32,551 nt of DNA from Oscillospiraceae bacterium (GCA_017621795.1 JAGASJ010000073.1:1-32551); one strand, 5' to 3'. Numbered from the stretch's first letter, positions 1 through 8,259 are shown. Numbers and translations are program-made. The notes: generated by a model from the letters alone, not told the origin.

Positions 1-202
1 GCAGAGGTCAAAGAAGCGCCAAAGACAAGCAACGCGACCCCGATGTGTATATAGATACTCGAGCGGGGCGCGTTGCGCAGTAAGTCAAAATATCTTGCGG
101 AGCAAGCCTTTTAAAAAATACTTTCGGGACGGGAGACCCGTCCCCTACGATATGATTCAAAATATTTAGATCTATATTTTGACGGTTTGGGGGTTCTTTG
201 AC
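1..202. repeat. Short non-coding element with GTCAAAGAA inverted ends (MITE-like)
   Basis: No gene is seen here. GTCAAAGAAGCGCCAAA at 7-23 is matched, in reverse complement, by GTCAAAGAACCCCCAAA at 186-202 (15 of 17). Inside is a long-armed hairpin: GCAACGCG-CCCCG at 29-42 against CGGGGCGCGTTGC at 64-76. A GTAG-footed palindrome lies at 126-148. The outer flanks also agree: CAGAG or CTCAGAG precedes GTCAAAGAA at both ends and again at 21164-21180. This suggests a small non-autonomous mobile element. No target duplication could be identified, and the left end may continue beyond the window. Confidence 0.45.
126..148 (-). repeat. REP-like palindrome with GTAG foot, copy 1
   Basis: GGGACGGG (126-133), a three-base loop and CCCGTCCC (137-144) form a perfect 8-bp hairpin, followed by CTAC (145-148). 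On the minus strand this reads GTAG plus hairpin. The same unit recurs at 2175-2197. Confidence 0.55.
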
Positions 203-207
203 TCTCT

Positions 208-301
208 GAGCAAGGCCTCGGAGTAAATCCGAGGCCTTTGCTCTGCCCGTCGGTATAATCCCCCTTGTTTTGGAAAAGATATCCAAAACAAGGGGGATTA
301 T
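208..301 (+). promoter_or_regulatory. Two hairpins in the DUF421 leader; the second masks the start site
   Basis: A first palindrome has arms GGCCTCGGA (214-222) and TCCGAGGCC (228-236), extended outward by GAGCAA/TTTGCTC. A second is a perfect 20-bp inverted repeat, 255-274 against 282-301, with loop 275-281. Its right arm contains the AAGGGGG ribosome binding site (290-296) and the first ATG (300-302) of the DUF421 gene. Its left arm overlaps a TATAAT at 254-259, which could be a -10 box, although no good -35 was found. A transcript begun upstream would have its ribosome binding site sealed, while one begun at about 266 would not. The hairpins are directly visible; the mechanism is inference. 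Confidence 0.6.
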
Positions 302-302
302 G

Positions 303-962
303 ATGCTTATACGAACTGCGGTGCTGTATTTGATTCTGATTTTTGTCATTCGGTTTCTGGGAAAGCGGCAGATTGGGCAGATGGAGCCCAGCGAGGTGGT
401 GGTGACCATGGTGGTAGCGGATTTGGCGGCCACCACCATGCAGGATATAAACGAGCCGATTCTATCCAGTATTCTGCCCATTGGGGCAGTGCTTCTGATG
501 GAGCTGCTGCTTTCCACCCTGTCCCTGAACAGTGTATTTGTGCGAAAGCTTTTATGCGGAAAACCGGTAATCCTGATAGAAAACGGGCGTTTTATCCCGA
601 AAAATATGAAGAAGACCCGCATTACGGTGGACGAGCTTACCGCCCAGCTGCGGCAGAAGAATGTGATGGACCCGTCTCGGGTGCAATACGCGATTTTGGA
701 GACCGGGGGCAATCTGTCCGTCTTCCCCTACCCGGAGGAACAGCCTGCCACCTGCAAGGACGCAGGCATCTCCCCCCAATCCCAATATCTGCCCTTTTCC
801 GTGATATCCGACGGTCGGATCTGTCACGACAATCTGAAAAAAGCGGGAAAGGACACCACGTGGCTGCACCGTCAGCTGCAAAAAGAAAAGCTCTCCTTAA
901 GGGATGTCTTTTATATGACCGTGGACGAAGACAACACCGTTACGGTTTATAAAAAGAAATAA
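303..962 (+). CDS. DUF421 (YetF/YcaP-type) membrane protein
   Basis: The product is 219 aa with hydrophobic N-terminal segments (about residues 2-17, 32-45 and 53-72), then a soluble domain. The conserved N-terminal signature GKRQIGQMEPSE (about residues 20-31) and GKPVILIENG, where the soluble domain begins, identify the DUF421 family (YetF, YrbG, YcaP). Family members are membrane-anchored with a cytoplasmic domain; their biochemical role is not settled, though spore-resistance roles are known for relatives in Bacillus. The start was chosen at ATG 303 because AAGGGGG sits 6 nt upstream; the adjacent ATG at 300 is possible. An upstream in-frame TTG at 270 lies within a hairpin and has no ribosome binding site. 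The next gene follows after 49 nt and may be cotranscribed. Confidence 0.85.
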   Translation: MLIRTAVLYLILIFVIRFLGKRQIGQMEPSEVVVTMVVADLAATTMQDINEPILSSILPIGAVLLMELLLSTLSLNSVFVRKLLCGKPVILIENGRFIPKNMKKTRITVDELTAQLRQKNVMDPSRVQYAILETGGNLSVFPYPEEQPATCKDAGISPQSQYLPFSVISDGRICHDNLKKAGKDTTWLHRQLQKEKLSLRDVFYMTVDEDNTVTVYKKK

Positions 963-1011
963 ATGCAACAGCTCGGTCATAGAATAAACCAAACCGTATG
1001 GAGGGGATTTT

Positions 1012-2157
1012 ATGAAACGACTGTTTTCGGTATTTTTGGCGGTACTGCTGATCTTCGGGGGTGTGTCGCTGACGGCGTCTGCGGAACAGATGCAGCTTCC
1101 GGCAAAGGGGGCAGTGCTGATGGATGCCGCCACCGGCACAGTGCTTTATGAGCAAAACGCCCACGAAAAACTGCACCCGGCCAGTGTGACCAAGGTGATG
1201 ACCATGCTTTTGGTGATGGAGGCGCTGGACCAGGGGAAGATTGCCCTGACGGATACCGTCACCGCCTCCCAGTCTGCCGCCGCCAAGGGCGGCAGTCAGA
1301 TCTACTTAAAGGTAGGGGAGCAAATGACCGTGGAGACCCTGCTGAAATCCGTGGCAGTGGCCTCTGCCAACGATGCGGCCTGTGCCCTGGCTGAGCACCT
1401 TGCAGGCAGTGAAGCGGCATTTGTTCAAAAAATGAATCAGCGCGCTCAAGAGCTGAAGATGGCAGATACCCACTTCGTAAACTGCACCGGGCTGGACGAT
1501 GGGGAGGATGCCAAAAACCATTTGACCTCCGCCTACGATATCGCCCTGATGTCCCGACAACTGCTGTTTTACCACCCAACGGTGAAAAACTACACCACCA
1601 TTTGGATGGACACGGTACGGGATGGCACATTTGGTCTTTCCAACACCAATAAGCTGGTGCGGTTTTATAACGGCTGTACCGGACTGAAAACCGGCTACAC
1701 CTCTCAGGCGGGCTTTTGTCTTTCCGCATCCGCAATGCGGGAGGATATGGAGCTGATCGCGGTGGTTTTGGGGTGCAGTACCTCTCAGGAGCGTTTTTCC
1801 GCCTGCAAGAGTATGCTGGACTACGGCTTTGCCAATTTTGCAGTGATCGCCCCAAACGTTGAAGCGTACCCGGAGGTAAAGATCACACTGGGCGAAAAAA
1901 AGCAGGTGAAGGTCACAACTATAGACCGATGCAATCTTTTAATCGACAAGGGGCAAAAAAATGAGGTGCACTACACCCTGGAGGTTACCGAGAAGGTGAC
2001 TGCACCGGTAAGTAAGGGGCAACGGCTGGGCACGATGACCGTGCGATGCGGAGAACAGGTTTTAGCCCAGCTTCCCCTGGTGGCAGAGGAGACGGTGCCC
2101 CGTCTGAGCTTTGTTCAGATCTGGAAAAATTTGCTGCGCACCTTGTTTTTAGGTTAA
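1012..2157 (+). CDS. Secreted D-alanyl-D-alanine carboxypeptidase (S11, DacF/PBP5 type)
   Basis: This is a low-molecular-weight penicillin-binding protein of 381 aa that removes the terminal D-Ala from peptidoglycan stem peptides outside the membrane. A signal peptide with a hydrophobic core spans residues 4-20, and TASA is a likely cleavage site near residue 24. The three active-site motifs are intact: SVTK (58-61, nucleophile S58), SAN (118-120) and KTG (226-228). A C-terminal beta-rich PBP5_C-like domain follows, ending in a short hydrophobic/basic tail that would act as the usual amphipathic membrane anchor. GGAGGGG lies 5 nt before ATG 1012. Length and motif spacing are normal for the family, so an active enzyme is expected. 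The class is certain; the exact paralogue (DacA, DacB or DacF) is not. Confidence 0.95.
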   Translation: MKRLFSVFLAVLLIFGGVSLTASAEQMQLPAKGAVLMDAATGTVLYEQNAHEKLHPASVTKVMTMLLVMEALDQGKIALTDTVTASQSAAAKGGSQIYLKVGEQMTVETLLKSVAVASANDAACALAEHLAGSEAAFVQKMNQRAQELKMADTHFVNCTGLDDGEDAKNHLTSAYDIALMSRQLLFYHPTVKNYTTIWMDTVRDGTFGLSNTNKLVRFYNGCTGLKTGYTSQAGFCLSASAMREDMELIAVVLGCSTSQERFSACKSMLDYGFANFAVIAPNVEAYPEVKITLGEKKQVKVTTIDRCNLLIDKGQKNEVHYTLEVTEKVTAPVSKGQRLGTMTVRCGEQVLAQLPLVAEETVPRLSFVQIWKNLLRTLFLG

Positions 2158-2174
2158 GGCAGCGCATTAAAATC

Positions 2175-2197
2175 GGGACGGGAAACCCGTCCCCTAC
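2175..2197 (-). repeat. REP-like palindrome with GTAG foot, copy 2
   Basis: GGGACGGG (2175-2182), AAA and CCCGTCCC (2186-2193) are followed by CTAC (2194-2197). It is identical to the copy at 126-148 except in the loop. Confidence 0.55.
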
Positions 2198-2223
2198 AGT
2201 TCTTCTCCTCTATAGTTACAACC

Positions 2224-2279
2224 AAAAAAGGCTCCCCTGACAAGGGGAGCCGGTTCGGGCGGCAAAAATTGCCGCCCGC
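2224..2279. terminator. Twin-hairpin terminator between convergent dacF-like and folT genes
   Basis: Hairpin one is GGCTCCCC/GGGGAGCC (about 2230-2253). On the minus strand it is followed by a run of six T (2224-2229), so it is a strong terminator for folT. Hairpin two is GGGCGGCA/TGCCGCCC (about 2258-2278). It is followed on the plus strand by a T-rich stretch that may stop the carboxypeptidase transcript. Confidence 0.75.
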
Positions 2280-2289
2280 TATTTTGTTT

Positions 2290-3387
2290 TTATTCTACGA
2301 CGGTCAATTCAAAGTCGCTCATTTCACCGGTTTTTTCGTTTTTCACCACGGTAAACTCGCCAACCTTGATCAAAGAGGAGTCCTTCTTCGGCTTGCTCTT
2401 GGAGTAGCCCCAAATGGTATCCTCGTTATAGTCTTTGTCCGCGGCCTGATTCTTGGCAAATTCCGCTTCATCCAGGATGTACACAGAGATGGTATAGTCG
2501 GTGGTCTTGTCCCGCACGCCTCTGTAGGCGCTGTCTACCACGCAGAACACCTTTTCCTCGTCCCAGTCGTCGGTGACGGACAGGACGTACTCGGCCATCT
2601 CTTTATTGGCCTGCACCCGTTGCTCGGTGGTATAGTCGGCAGAACGGGAACGCTCCTTATATTTGGGGCTGTAAAGATAGCTCAGATAGCCTGCGGCAGT
2701 GCCCACACCCAGGGCGAACATCAGCACCAGCGCAACCACCCGCTTGGTGGAAAAGACCATATTGGTGGTGTCGGCAAAGGTGAGCTTTGCCCGCCGTGTC
2801 ACCGGGATCAGCGCCTTCAAAAACAGGGTGATCACCACGGACTCAATGGGGAACATACACAGGTTCTTAAATACACGCACAGTTGCAAAAGTGCCCAAAA
2901 TGGCATCCTTTGCCTTTTCCGGGTTGCCCATATAGGTGTACTGCCAGGCGAAGATGGCTTGCTGCAGCACCATATTTACAAAGAAGCAAATGATGAAGCG
3001 GCTGAGCATCACGCGGGTGGTAGAGGGCTTTGCACGGTACAGGCAGAGGGCGTATGCCATACTGCTGGCGATCTCTGTCAGCACAAAGGGCAGGAAGTAG
3101 TCACCGGTGGGGAAGATCATAAAGCCCACAGTGTCGGAGATGATGGCGGCGGGAATAGCCATCACCGGTCCGTAGATCATACAGCCCAAGGCGGTAGCCA
3201 GAGCGGCAGTTTGAATGCTCAGCTGGGGTCCCAAAGGAATGGCCAGAGGCTTCAGGGCAATGCGCAGCGCAACCATCAGGGCGGTGATCACCAGCATACG
3301 GGGATCCTTCAGCTCTGCGGCGGCATCCTTCCAATACTGCTTGGAAAACGGATTTTTGTACAGGGTCGTGCTTCGGGTTCTTGACAT
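2290..3387 (-). CDS. folT: ECF transporter S component, folate family, with extra C-terminal domain
   Basis: This is the substrate-binding membrane component of an energy-coupling factor importer, predicted to capture folates and dock on a shared EcfAAT module encoded elsewhere. Residues 30-195 are strongly hydrophobic, with about six membrane segments and motifs typical of the FolT group, such as the GPQLSIQTAALATALG stretch (53-68). The THF riboswitch directly upstream supports the substrate. It is odd in length: S components are usually about 170-200 aa, but this one has 365. A seventh hydrophobic segment (about 217-239) and a charged tail of about 125 residues follow. The tail begins with a basic stretch and contains DEEKVFCVVDS near 276-286. 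With six core helices and one more, the tail should lie outside the cell. AGGAGGAATTTTT precedes ATG 3387. The assignment is firm for ECF-S and good for folate. Confidence 0.88.
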   Translation of the reverse strand: MSRTRSTTLYKNPFSKQYWKDAAAELKDPRMLVITALMVALRIALKPLAIPLGPQLSIQTAALATALGCMIYGPVMAIPAAIISDTVGFMIFPTGDYFLPFVLTEIASSMAYALCLYRAKPSTTRVMLSRFIICFFVNMVLQQAIFAWQYTYMGNPEKAKDAILGTFATVRVFKNLCMFPIESVVITLFLKALIPVTRRAKLTFADTTNMVFSTKRVVALVLMFALGVGTAAGYLSYLYSPKYKERSRSADYTTEQRVQANKEMAEYVLSVTDDWDEEKVFCVVDSAYRGVRDKTTDYTISVYILDEAEFAKNQAADKDYNEDTIWGYSKSKPKKDSSLIKVGEFTVVKNEKTGEMSDFELTVVE

Positions 3388-3427
3388 AAAAATTCCTCCT
3401 TTTGTAAACAGATGCCCTGCCCTTTAC

Positions 3428-3462
3428 AAAAAATCCCCAAAGTGCCGAAGCACTTTGGGGAG
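3428..3462 (-). terminator. Riboswitch-controlled terminator in folT leader
   Basis: On the minus strand, CCCCAAAGTGC, a TTCG loop and GCACTTTGGGG form a perfect 11-bp hairpin followed by ATTTTTT. It sits between the THF aptamer and the folT start. Its 5' arm, CTCCCCA (plus 3456-3462), is exactly complementary to TGGGGAG in the aptamer loop (plus 3588-3594), so alternative antiterminator pairing is possible. Confidence 0.85.
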
Positions 3463-3535
3463 ATTCTATAAAACGGATAGGGTCGGCTTTTGCCGATTAT
3501 CGTTGCTACATAAAGGAGGCTTCTCCAATATGATT

Positions 3536-3631
3536 GCAGCGGGTGCGGATACCTTATCGCGGGCAAAGCCCTTCGTCTGTCACTCAACTCCCCATTTTGA
3601 CAGCACTTCACGCAAGGTGTCCTACTCTGTT
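3536..3631 (-). ncRNA. Tetrahydrofolate (THF) riboswitch aptamer
   Basis: Read on the minus strand, the leader contains the conserved blocks of the folT-type THF riboswitch in the right order: AGAGUAGG, CGUGAAGUG (consensus CGUUAAGUG), a P3 hairpin CUGUCA/UGACAG whose loop has GGGGAGUUG, then CGAAG, a small GGGC-UUU-GCCC hairpin, and AAGGUAUCCGC closing P2 against GGACACCUU with one mismatch. A sigma-A promoter ends a few bases upstream, and a terminator and the folate transporter gene lie downstream. This is the known arrangement for this riboswitch in Clostridia, where ligand binding is expected to stop folT expression. Between aptamer and terminator lies another long hairpin (about 3505-3540). 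The identification is by recalled consensus, not by covariance search. Confidence 0.82.
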
Positions 3632-3638
3632 CTTCCAT

Positions 3639-3667
3639 ATCATACACGAACTGACAGAAAAAGTAAA
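3639..3667 (-). promoter_or_regulatory. Promoter of the THF riboswitch-folT transcript
   Basis: On the minus strand TTTACT (3667-3662) and TATGAT (3644-3639) are separated by 17 nt. Transcription would begin near 3632, just before the aptamer and just after the hemW stop codon. Confidence 0.65.
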
Positions 3668-3675
3668 GTGCTTTT

Positions 3676-4857
3676 TTACAGAGATTTTGAGCGTTCCTGG
3701 ACAAGCAGTAAATCGGAAATGATGGAATTGCTGATTAAGAAGCCCCGGGCCGTCAAATGCCAGCGCCCGTCATAGGTCTGTGCGGCAAGCCCCTGCTGTT
3801 TGTATTCCGCCAGCTGTGCCTCCAGGGGGGCAAAGGGCAGAAGGAAGGTGTTTTCGTAGGTCTCACGGTCGATGCCGGCAGTGGTACGCAGACGCATCAT
3901 CAGATACTCTGCCGCCCGTTCACGGGGCGCGACTTCCTGCAGCTCCTCCACCACCGTGCCGCCCTGCAAAACGCCCTCGATATATTGGTGCACATCCCGC
4001 ACCATCGAAAAGCGGCTTCCGCCAAAATCAGAGCTGGCGCCCGGGCCAAAGCCCAGATACTCCCCACCGGTCCAGTACTTCATATTATGGCGGGAGGTAT
4101 GCCCCTTTTTGCAGAAATTGGAAATTTCGTACTGATGATAGCCGTGCTTGCGGAGAAGCTCCACCGCGGACAAATACATATCCGCCTGGGTATCATCATC
4201 CGCCAAATTGTAAAAGTCCCGCATATTGTAAAGGGGTGTGCCTTCCTCCACCTGCAGGCCGTAACAGCTGATATGCTCCGGCTTTAAGGACAGAACATTA
4301 TTCAGCGTGGCATTCCAGTCCTGAAGACGCTGGCCGGGCAGACCGTAGATCAGGTCCACGGAGATGTTCCGAAAGCCCTTTTTCCGCAGCTTTTTTACCG
4401 CCATAACCGCCTCGGCATAGGTGTGGGGACGGCCAAGGGTCTTTAAAATATTGTCATTGTCGCACTGGATCCCCAGGCTCACCCGATTAAAGCCCTCGCC
4501 CCGTACCCGACGCAACAAACGGTCGGTGACAGAATCCGGGTTGGCTTCAAAGGTGATCTCTGCTGTGGGACTCACATCAAAATTCTTGCGGATGGCGGCC
4601 AAGATCATGGCCATACCCTCACCGCCGAAAAAGCTGGGCGTGCCACCGCCGAAGTAGATGGTATCCACGATATGATTGGGGGCTTGGGTGCCCGCCTCTT
4701 TAATGTGGGTGCAGACCGCCTGGGTATACCCGTCAAAGTCCAGATCCTTTTTGTTCGTCACCGAGTAGAAGTCACAATACTGACACTTACTGCGGCAAAA
4801 GGGCACGTGCACATAAATACCCAGGGGAATTTTGTTTTTTCGTTGTAAAAGAGCCAT
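3676..4857 (-). CDS. hemW: HemW, radical SAM family heme chaperone
   Basis: This is a 393-aa radical SAM protein related to coproporphyrinogen III dehydrogenase (HemN) but of the HemW type, which binds heme and delivers it to acceptors. The iron-sulfur motif CRSKCQYC gives C21, C25 and C28. GGGTPS (70-75) is the SAM-binding glycine motif. YEISNFCK (243-250) and HNMKYW (257-262) are typical HemW/HemN signatures, followed by GFGPGAS and a C-terminal HemN_C-like winged region. The CxxxCxxC motif lacks the fourth cysteine directly after it that oxidases of the HemN class use (F30 follows C28-D29), in line with HemW. It starts 2 nt after the lepA stop, a conserved lepA-hemW pairing in Firmicutes, and shares the lepA promoter. 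Confidence 0.93.
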   Translation of the reverse strand: MALLQRKNKIPLGIYVHVPFCRSKCQYCDFYSVTNKKDLDFDGYTQAVCTHIKEAGTQAPNHIVDTIYFGGGTPSFFGGEGMAMILAAIRKNFDVSPTAEITFEANPDSVTDRLLRRVRGEGFNRVSLGIQCDNDNILKTLGRPHTYAEAVMAVKKLRKKGFRNISVDLIYGLPGQRLQDWNATLNNVLSLKPEHISCYGLQVEEGTPLYNMRDFYNLADDDTQADMYLSAVELLRKHGYHQYEISNFCKKGHTSRHNMKYWTGGEYLGFGPGASSDFGGSRFSMVRDVHQYIEGVLQGGTVVEELQEVAPRERAAEYLMMRLRTTAGIDRETYENTFLLPFAPLEAQLAEYKQQGLAAQTYDGRWHLTARGFLISNSIISDLLLVQERSKSL

Positions 4858-4859
4858 TT

Positions 4860-6668
4860 TTAATCCTCATCCAGCTTCAGTACCGCCATAAAGGCCTCGG
4901 AAGGTACAGATACAGTGCCAAAGGTACGCATCCGTTTTTTGCCTTCCTTCTGCTTTTCCAAAAGCTTCTTTTTACGGGTGATGTCGCCGCCGTAGCACTT
5001 GGCCAGCACGTCCTTGCGCAGTGCCTTGATGGTCTCACGGGCAATGATCTTGCCGCCAATCGCCGCCTGCACGGGAATCTCAAACTGGGCGCGGGGAATA
5101 TTGTCCTTCAGCTTCTCACAGATCTTGCGGGCACGGGGATAAGCGTTATCCGCAAAGAGAATGAAGCTCAGCGCGTCCACAATGTCGCCGTTGAGCAGAA
5201 TATCCAGCTTGACCAGCCGGCTGGGACGGTAACCGATCAGCTCATAGTCCAAAGAGCCGTAGCCACGGGTACGGGACTTGAGGGCGTCAAAAAAGTCGTA
5301 GATGATCTCGTTCAGGGGAATTTCGTAGTGCAGCTCCACCCGCTTGGCGTCCAGATAAACCATATCCTTGAACTCACCCCGTCGGGAGGTGGCCAAATCC
5401 ATAATATTCCCCACGTATTCCTGAGGGGCGATCAGACTGGCCTTGACATAAGGCTCTTCCGCCAGCTGAATATCCATCGGGTCGGGATATTCCAAAGGAT
5501 TATCCACCATCAGCACTTCACCGGTATTTTTGGTAATGCGGTATACCACGTTGGGCGCGGTGGTGATCAAGTCCAAATTGTATTCCCGTTCCAAACGCTC
5601 CTGAATGATCTCCATGTGCAGCAGTCCCAAAAAGCCACAGCGGAAGCCAAAGCCCAGTGCAATGGAGCTTTCCAGTTCGTAGCTCATGGAGGCGTCGTTC
5701 AGCTTTAGCTTTTCCAGAGCCTCCCGCAGATCCTGGTATTTTGCGCCGTCGGCAGGATATACGCCGGAATAGACCATCGGCTGTACCTGACGGTAACCGG
5801 GAAGGGCCTGCGCGGCAGGATTTGCGACGGCAGTGACCGTGTCACCCACGCGAGTATCGGCAACGTTTTTAATGGAGGCGGTGATGTAGCCTACTTCGCC
5901 GGCACCCAAAGCATCTGTGGGGGTCAGGCCCAAAGGATTCATGGTGCCCACTTCCACCACCTTGTATTCCGCACCGGTGGCCATCATCCGAATGTCCATA
6001 CCGGGCACCACCATGCCCTCTTTAACGCGCACATAGACGATCACGCCTCTGTAGGAATCATACTGGCTGTCGAAGATCAGCGCCTGCAGAGGGGCATTGC
6101 GGTCACCCTTGGGGGCAGGCACATCCCGCACCACCATCTCCAAAACAGAATGGATGTTGATGCCGTTTTTGGCAGAGATCTCCGGTGCGTCCTCGGCGGG
6201 AATGCAGATGATGTCCTCAATTTCTGCCTTTACCTCCTGGGGACGGGCAGAGGGCAGGTCGATCTTGTTGATCACCGGCAGTACTTCCAGTCCCGCATCG
6301 GTGGCCAGGAAGGTATTGGCCAGTGTTTGCGCCTCTACACCCTGACTGGCATCCACCACCAATACCGCACCCTCACAGGCCGCAAGAGAACGGCTGACCT
6401 CATAGTTAAAGTCTACGTGGCCAGGGGTGTCGATCAGGTTCAGGGCATAGGTCTGCCCGTCGTCTGCGTGGTAGGTAAGCTGGACGGCACGGGCCTTGAT
6501 GGTGATGCCGCGCTCACGCTCCAAATCCATAGAGTCTAAAATTTGGCTCTCCATCTCCCGCTTGTCGATGGCGTTGCATTCCTCCAGCAGTCGGTCCGCC
6601 AAGGTGGATTTGCCGTGGTCGATATGGGCGATGATGGAGAAATTACGAATCCTGGAAAGTTCGGTCAT
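4860..6668 (-). CDS. lepA: Elongation factor 4 (LepA), ribosomal back-translocase GTPase
   Basis: This is a 602-aa translational GTPase that binds the ribosome and is thought to reverse faulty translocation or aid 30S assembly. GTPase motifs are complete: G1 AHIDHGKST (14-22), G2 GITI (54-57), G3 DTPGH (80-84) and G4 NKID (134-137). Domain II, an EF-G-like domain III/V region and the LepA-specific C-terminal domain follow. The last contains [17 protein letters not shown] and [19 protein letters not shown], the signature used to recognise the family. The start was set at ATG 6668, with AAGGAGCAA about 5 nt upstream. A longer reading to 6704 adds 12 residues that do not belong to the family. 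It is divergent from rpoD and has its own promoter. Confidence 0.97.
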   Translation of the reverse strand: MTELSRIRNFSIIAHIDHGKSTLADRLLEECNAIDKREMESQILDSMDLERERGITIKARAVQLTYHADDGQTYALNLIDTPGHVDFNYEVSRSLAACEGAVLVVDASQGVEAQTLANTFLATDAGLEVLPVINKIDLPSARPQEVKAEIEDIICIPAEDAPEISAKNGINIHSVLEMVVRDVPAPKGDRNAPLQALIFDSQYDSYRGVIVYVRVKEGMVVPGMDIRMMATGAEYKVVEVGTMNPLGLTPTDALGAGEVGYITASIKNVADTRVGDTVTAVANPAAQALPGYRQVQPMVYSGVYPADGAKYQDLREALEKLKLNDASMSYELESSIALGFGFRCGFLGLLHMEIIQERLEREYNLDLITTAPNVVYRITKNTGEVLMVDNPLEYPDPMDIQLAEEPYVKASLIAPQEYVGNIMDLATSRRGEFKDMVYLDAKRVELHYEIPLNEIIYDFFDALKSRTRGYGSLDYELIGYRPSRLVKLDILLNGDIVDALSFILFADNAYPRARKICEKLKDNIPRAQFEIPVQAAIGGKIIARETIKALRKDVLAKCYGGDITRKKKLLEKQKEGKKRMRTFGTVSVPSEAFMAVLKLDED

Positions 6669-6736
6669 ACAAATTGCTCCTTGTGTAAAAGAGGTAAAGA
6701 TCATAATTGCACGGATGCATATTTTTCTAATTATAC

Positions 6737-6765
6737 ATTATACAAAATAATTGGATAAATGTAAA
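6737..6765 (-). promoter_or_regulatory. Promoter of lepA-hemW
   Basis: On the minus strand TTTACA (6765-6760), a 17-nt spacer and TATAAT (6742-6737) make a near-consensus sigma-A promoter. It is about 70 nt from the lepA ATG. Confidence 0.8.
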
Positions 6766-6892
6766 CTGCATATTATGAAAAAACAAGGCAATACTTCTAA
6801 TACCAATTCTCAACAAAATCGCTTCCGATAGCCACTACTTTTCCATAAAAATGACAAAGTCAGGCAAAAATAAAAAAATTTTTTAAAAACCC

Positions 6893-6921
6893 TTGCCGAT
6901 TGGGAAAAATCAGGCTATAGT
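6893..6921 (+). promoter_or_regulatory. Promoter of rpoD
   Basis: TTGCCG (6893-6898), a 17-nt spacer and TATAGT (6916-6921) lie 36 nt before the rpoD start codon. An AT-rich stretch (6866-6888) lies immediately upstream and could serve as an UP element. Confidence 0.75.
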
Positions 6922-6957
6922 TTACAGGAATATGGCGAAGAGAGAAGGAGAGATATT

Positions 6958-8121
6958 ATGAGCACCAAGAAATCCGCCCCTAAAAAGGGCACCCCCAAGC
7001 CCAACCAGGAAGAGCTGCAGGCGCAGCTGCAGGAGCTGATCGCCCGTGGGCGCAAGGAGGGCATCATCCCCCTTTCCGAGGTCAATGCACTTCTGGAAAA
7101 GATGGAGCTTTCCCCCGATAAAATTGAAGATATCTACGATAAGTTTGAGGCCATGAATATTCAGCTGGCCGGCACAGAGCTGGAGCTGGATCTGGGTGAT
7201 GACCTGGATCTGGGCGACGACCTGGGTGACGACCTCTCCTTAGAGCTGAACGAAGAGGATCTGGTAGACCCGGTAGACCTGGCCGCAGAATACAATCTGG
7301 ACGACCCTGTGCGGATGTACCTGAAGGAGATCGGTCAGATCCCCCTGCTGACCGCAGAGGAAGAAGTAGACCTGGCAAAGCGGGTGTCTGAGGGAGATCA
7401 GGCGGCAAAGGACAAGCTGACGGAGGCAAACCTGCGTTTGGTGGTTTCCATTGCAAAGAAGTATTCCGGCAGAGGTCTGCACATTTTGGACCTGATTCAG
7501 GAGGGCAACACCGGCCTGATCCGTGCTGTGGATAAATTCGACTGGACAAAGGGAAATAAATTCTCTACATATGCTACCTGGTGGATTCGGCAGGCCATTA
7601 CCCGCGCCATTGCCGACCAAGCGCGCACCATTCGTGTGCCGGTGCATATGGTGGAGGTCATCAACAAGGCTACCCGCTGTAACCGCAAGCTGGTACAGGA
7701 ATTGGGCCGCGAGCCGACGGTGGAGGAAATTGCCGCAGAGCTGGGTCTGCCGGTGGAAAAAATCATCGAGGCAAACCGCACCGCCGCCGATACCCTGAGC
7801 CTGGATACCCCTGTGGGCGACGAAGAAGACACTTCCATCGGCTCTTTCGTAGAGGACGAACGCACCCCCGGTCCGGCAGACGCTACCTCCAATGCCATGC
7901 TGGCAGAGGCCCTGCGGGATATTCTCAGTACCCTGACCGACCGTGAGGCAGATGTGCTGCGTATGCGCTTCGGTATGGAGGACGGACGTGCCCACACCTT
8001 GGAGGAAGTGGGTCAGAGCTTCGGTGTTACCCGTGAGCGTATCCGTCAGATCGAAAACAAGGCCATCCGCAAGCTGCGCCATCCCAGCCGCGCAAAGAAA
8101 ATTAAAGACTTTTACTGCTAA
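6958..8121 (+). CDS. rpoD: Primary sigma factor RpoD (SigA)
   Basis: This is a 387-aa housekeeping sigma-70 factor. Region 1.1-like sequence occupies residues 20-70. Region 1.2 starts at [12 protein letters not shown] (115-126). Region 2 includes the core-binding and -10-recognition stretch with [14 protein letters not shown]. Region 3 contains [15 protein letters not shown]. Region 4 ends in the helix-turn-helix [17 protein letters not shown] that reads the -35 box. An unusual acidic tract lies between regions 1.1 and 1.2 (about 74-107), built from repeated [11 protein letters not shown] units. AGAAGGAG is 7 nt before ATG 6958. The gene is monocistronic with its own promoter and terminator rather than following dnaG. 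The many TTGNNN/TTTACA-17-TATAAT promoters nearby fit this factor. Confidence 0.97.
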   Translation: MSTKKSAPKKGTPKPNQEELQAQLQELIARGRKEGIIPLSEVNALLEKMELSPDKIEDIYDKFEAMNIQLAGTELELDLGDDLDLGDDLGDDLSLELNEEDLVDPVDLAAEYNLDDPVRMYLKEIGQIPLLTAEEEVDLAKRVSEGDQAAKDKLTEANLRLVVSIAKKYSGRGLHILDLIQEGNTGLIRAVDKFDWTKGNKFSTYATWWIRQAITRAIADQARTIRVPVHMVEVINKATRCNRKLVQELGREPTVEEIAAELGLPVEKIIEANRTAADTLSLDTPVGDEEDTSIGSFVEDERTPGPADATSNAMLAEALRDILSTLTDREADVLRMRFGMEDGRAHTLEEVGQSFGVTRERIRQIENKAIRKLRHPSRAKKIKDFYC

Positions 8122-8202
8122 AAAAACAGGACGGCAAAAGGTAATGCTCTAAGCGGAAAATTTGAAAAATACCGCTAAGCCCAAACCCTTATTACAAACA
8201 GA

Positions 8203-8254
8203 AAGAGCAAGAATACAAGGATTTGTTTCCTTTTATTCTTGCTCTTGTTTTTTC
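8203..8254 (+). terminator. rpoD terminator
   Basis: AAGAGCAAGAAT (8203-8214) pairs with ATTCTTGCTCTT (8235-8246), with an inner AAGG/CCTT stem, followed by GTTTTTTCTT. It is a strong intrinsic terminator. Confidence 0.9.
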
Positions 8255-8259
8255 TTCTG

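Noticed and set aside
2269-3384. 371-aa open frame antisense to folT
   Set aside because: Low-complexity His/Gly/Gln-rich translation, starting inside the terminator region without a ribosome binding site. folT on the other strand has riboswitch, promoter and AGGAGG.
3430-3640. 6S RNA considered for the roughly 200-nt structured leader
   Set aside because: The blocks AGAGUAGG, CGUGAAGUG, CGAAG and the folate transporter downstream fit the THF riboswitch, and no single long 6S-type hairpin with central bubble is formed.
3309-3704. 131-aa minus-strand open frame between hemW and folT
   Set aside because: It covers the promoter, THF aptamer and terminator; the conservation there is that of a structured RNA. 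No ribosome binding site is present.
7240-8082. 280-aa open frame antisense to rpoD
   Set aside because: It is a shadow of a highly conserved gene; no start signal and no family resemblance.
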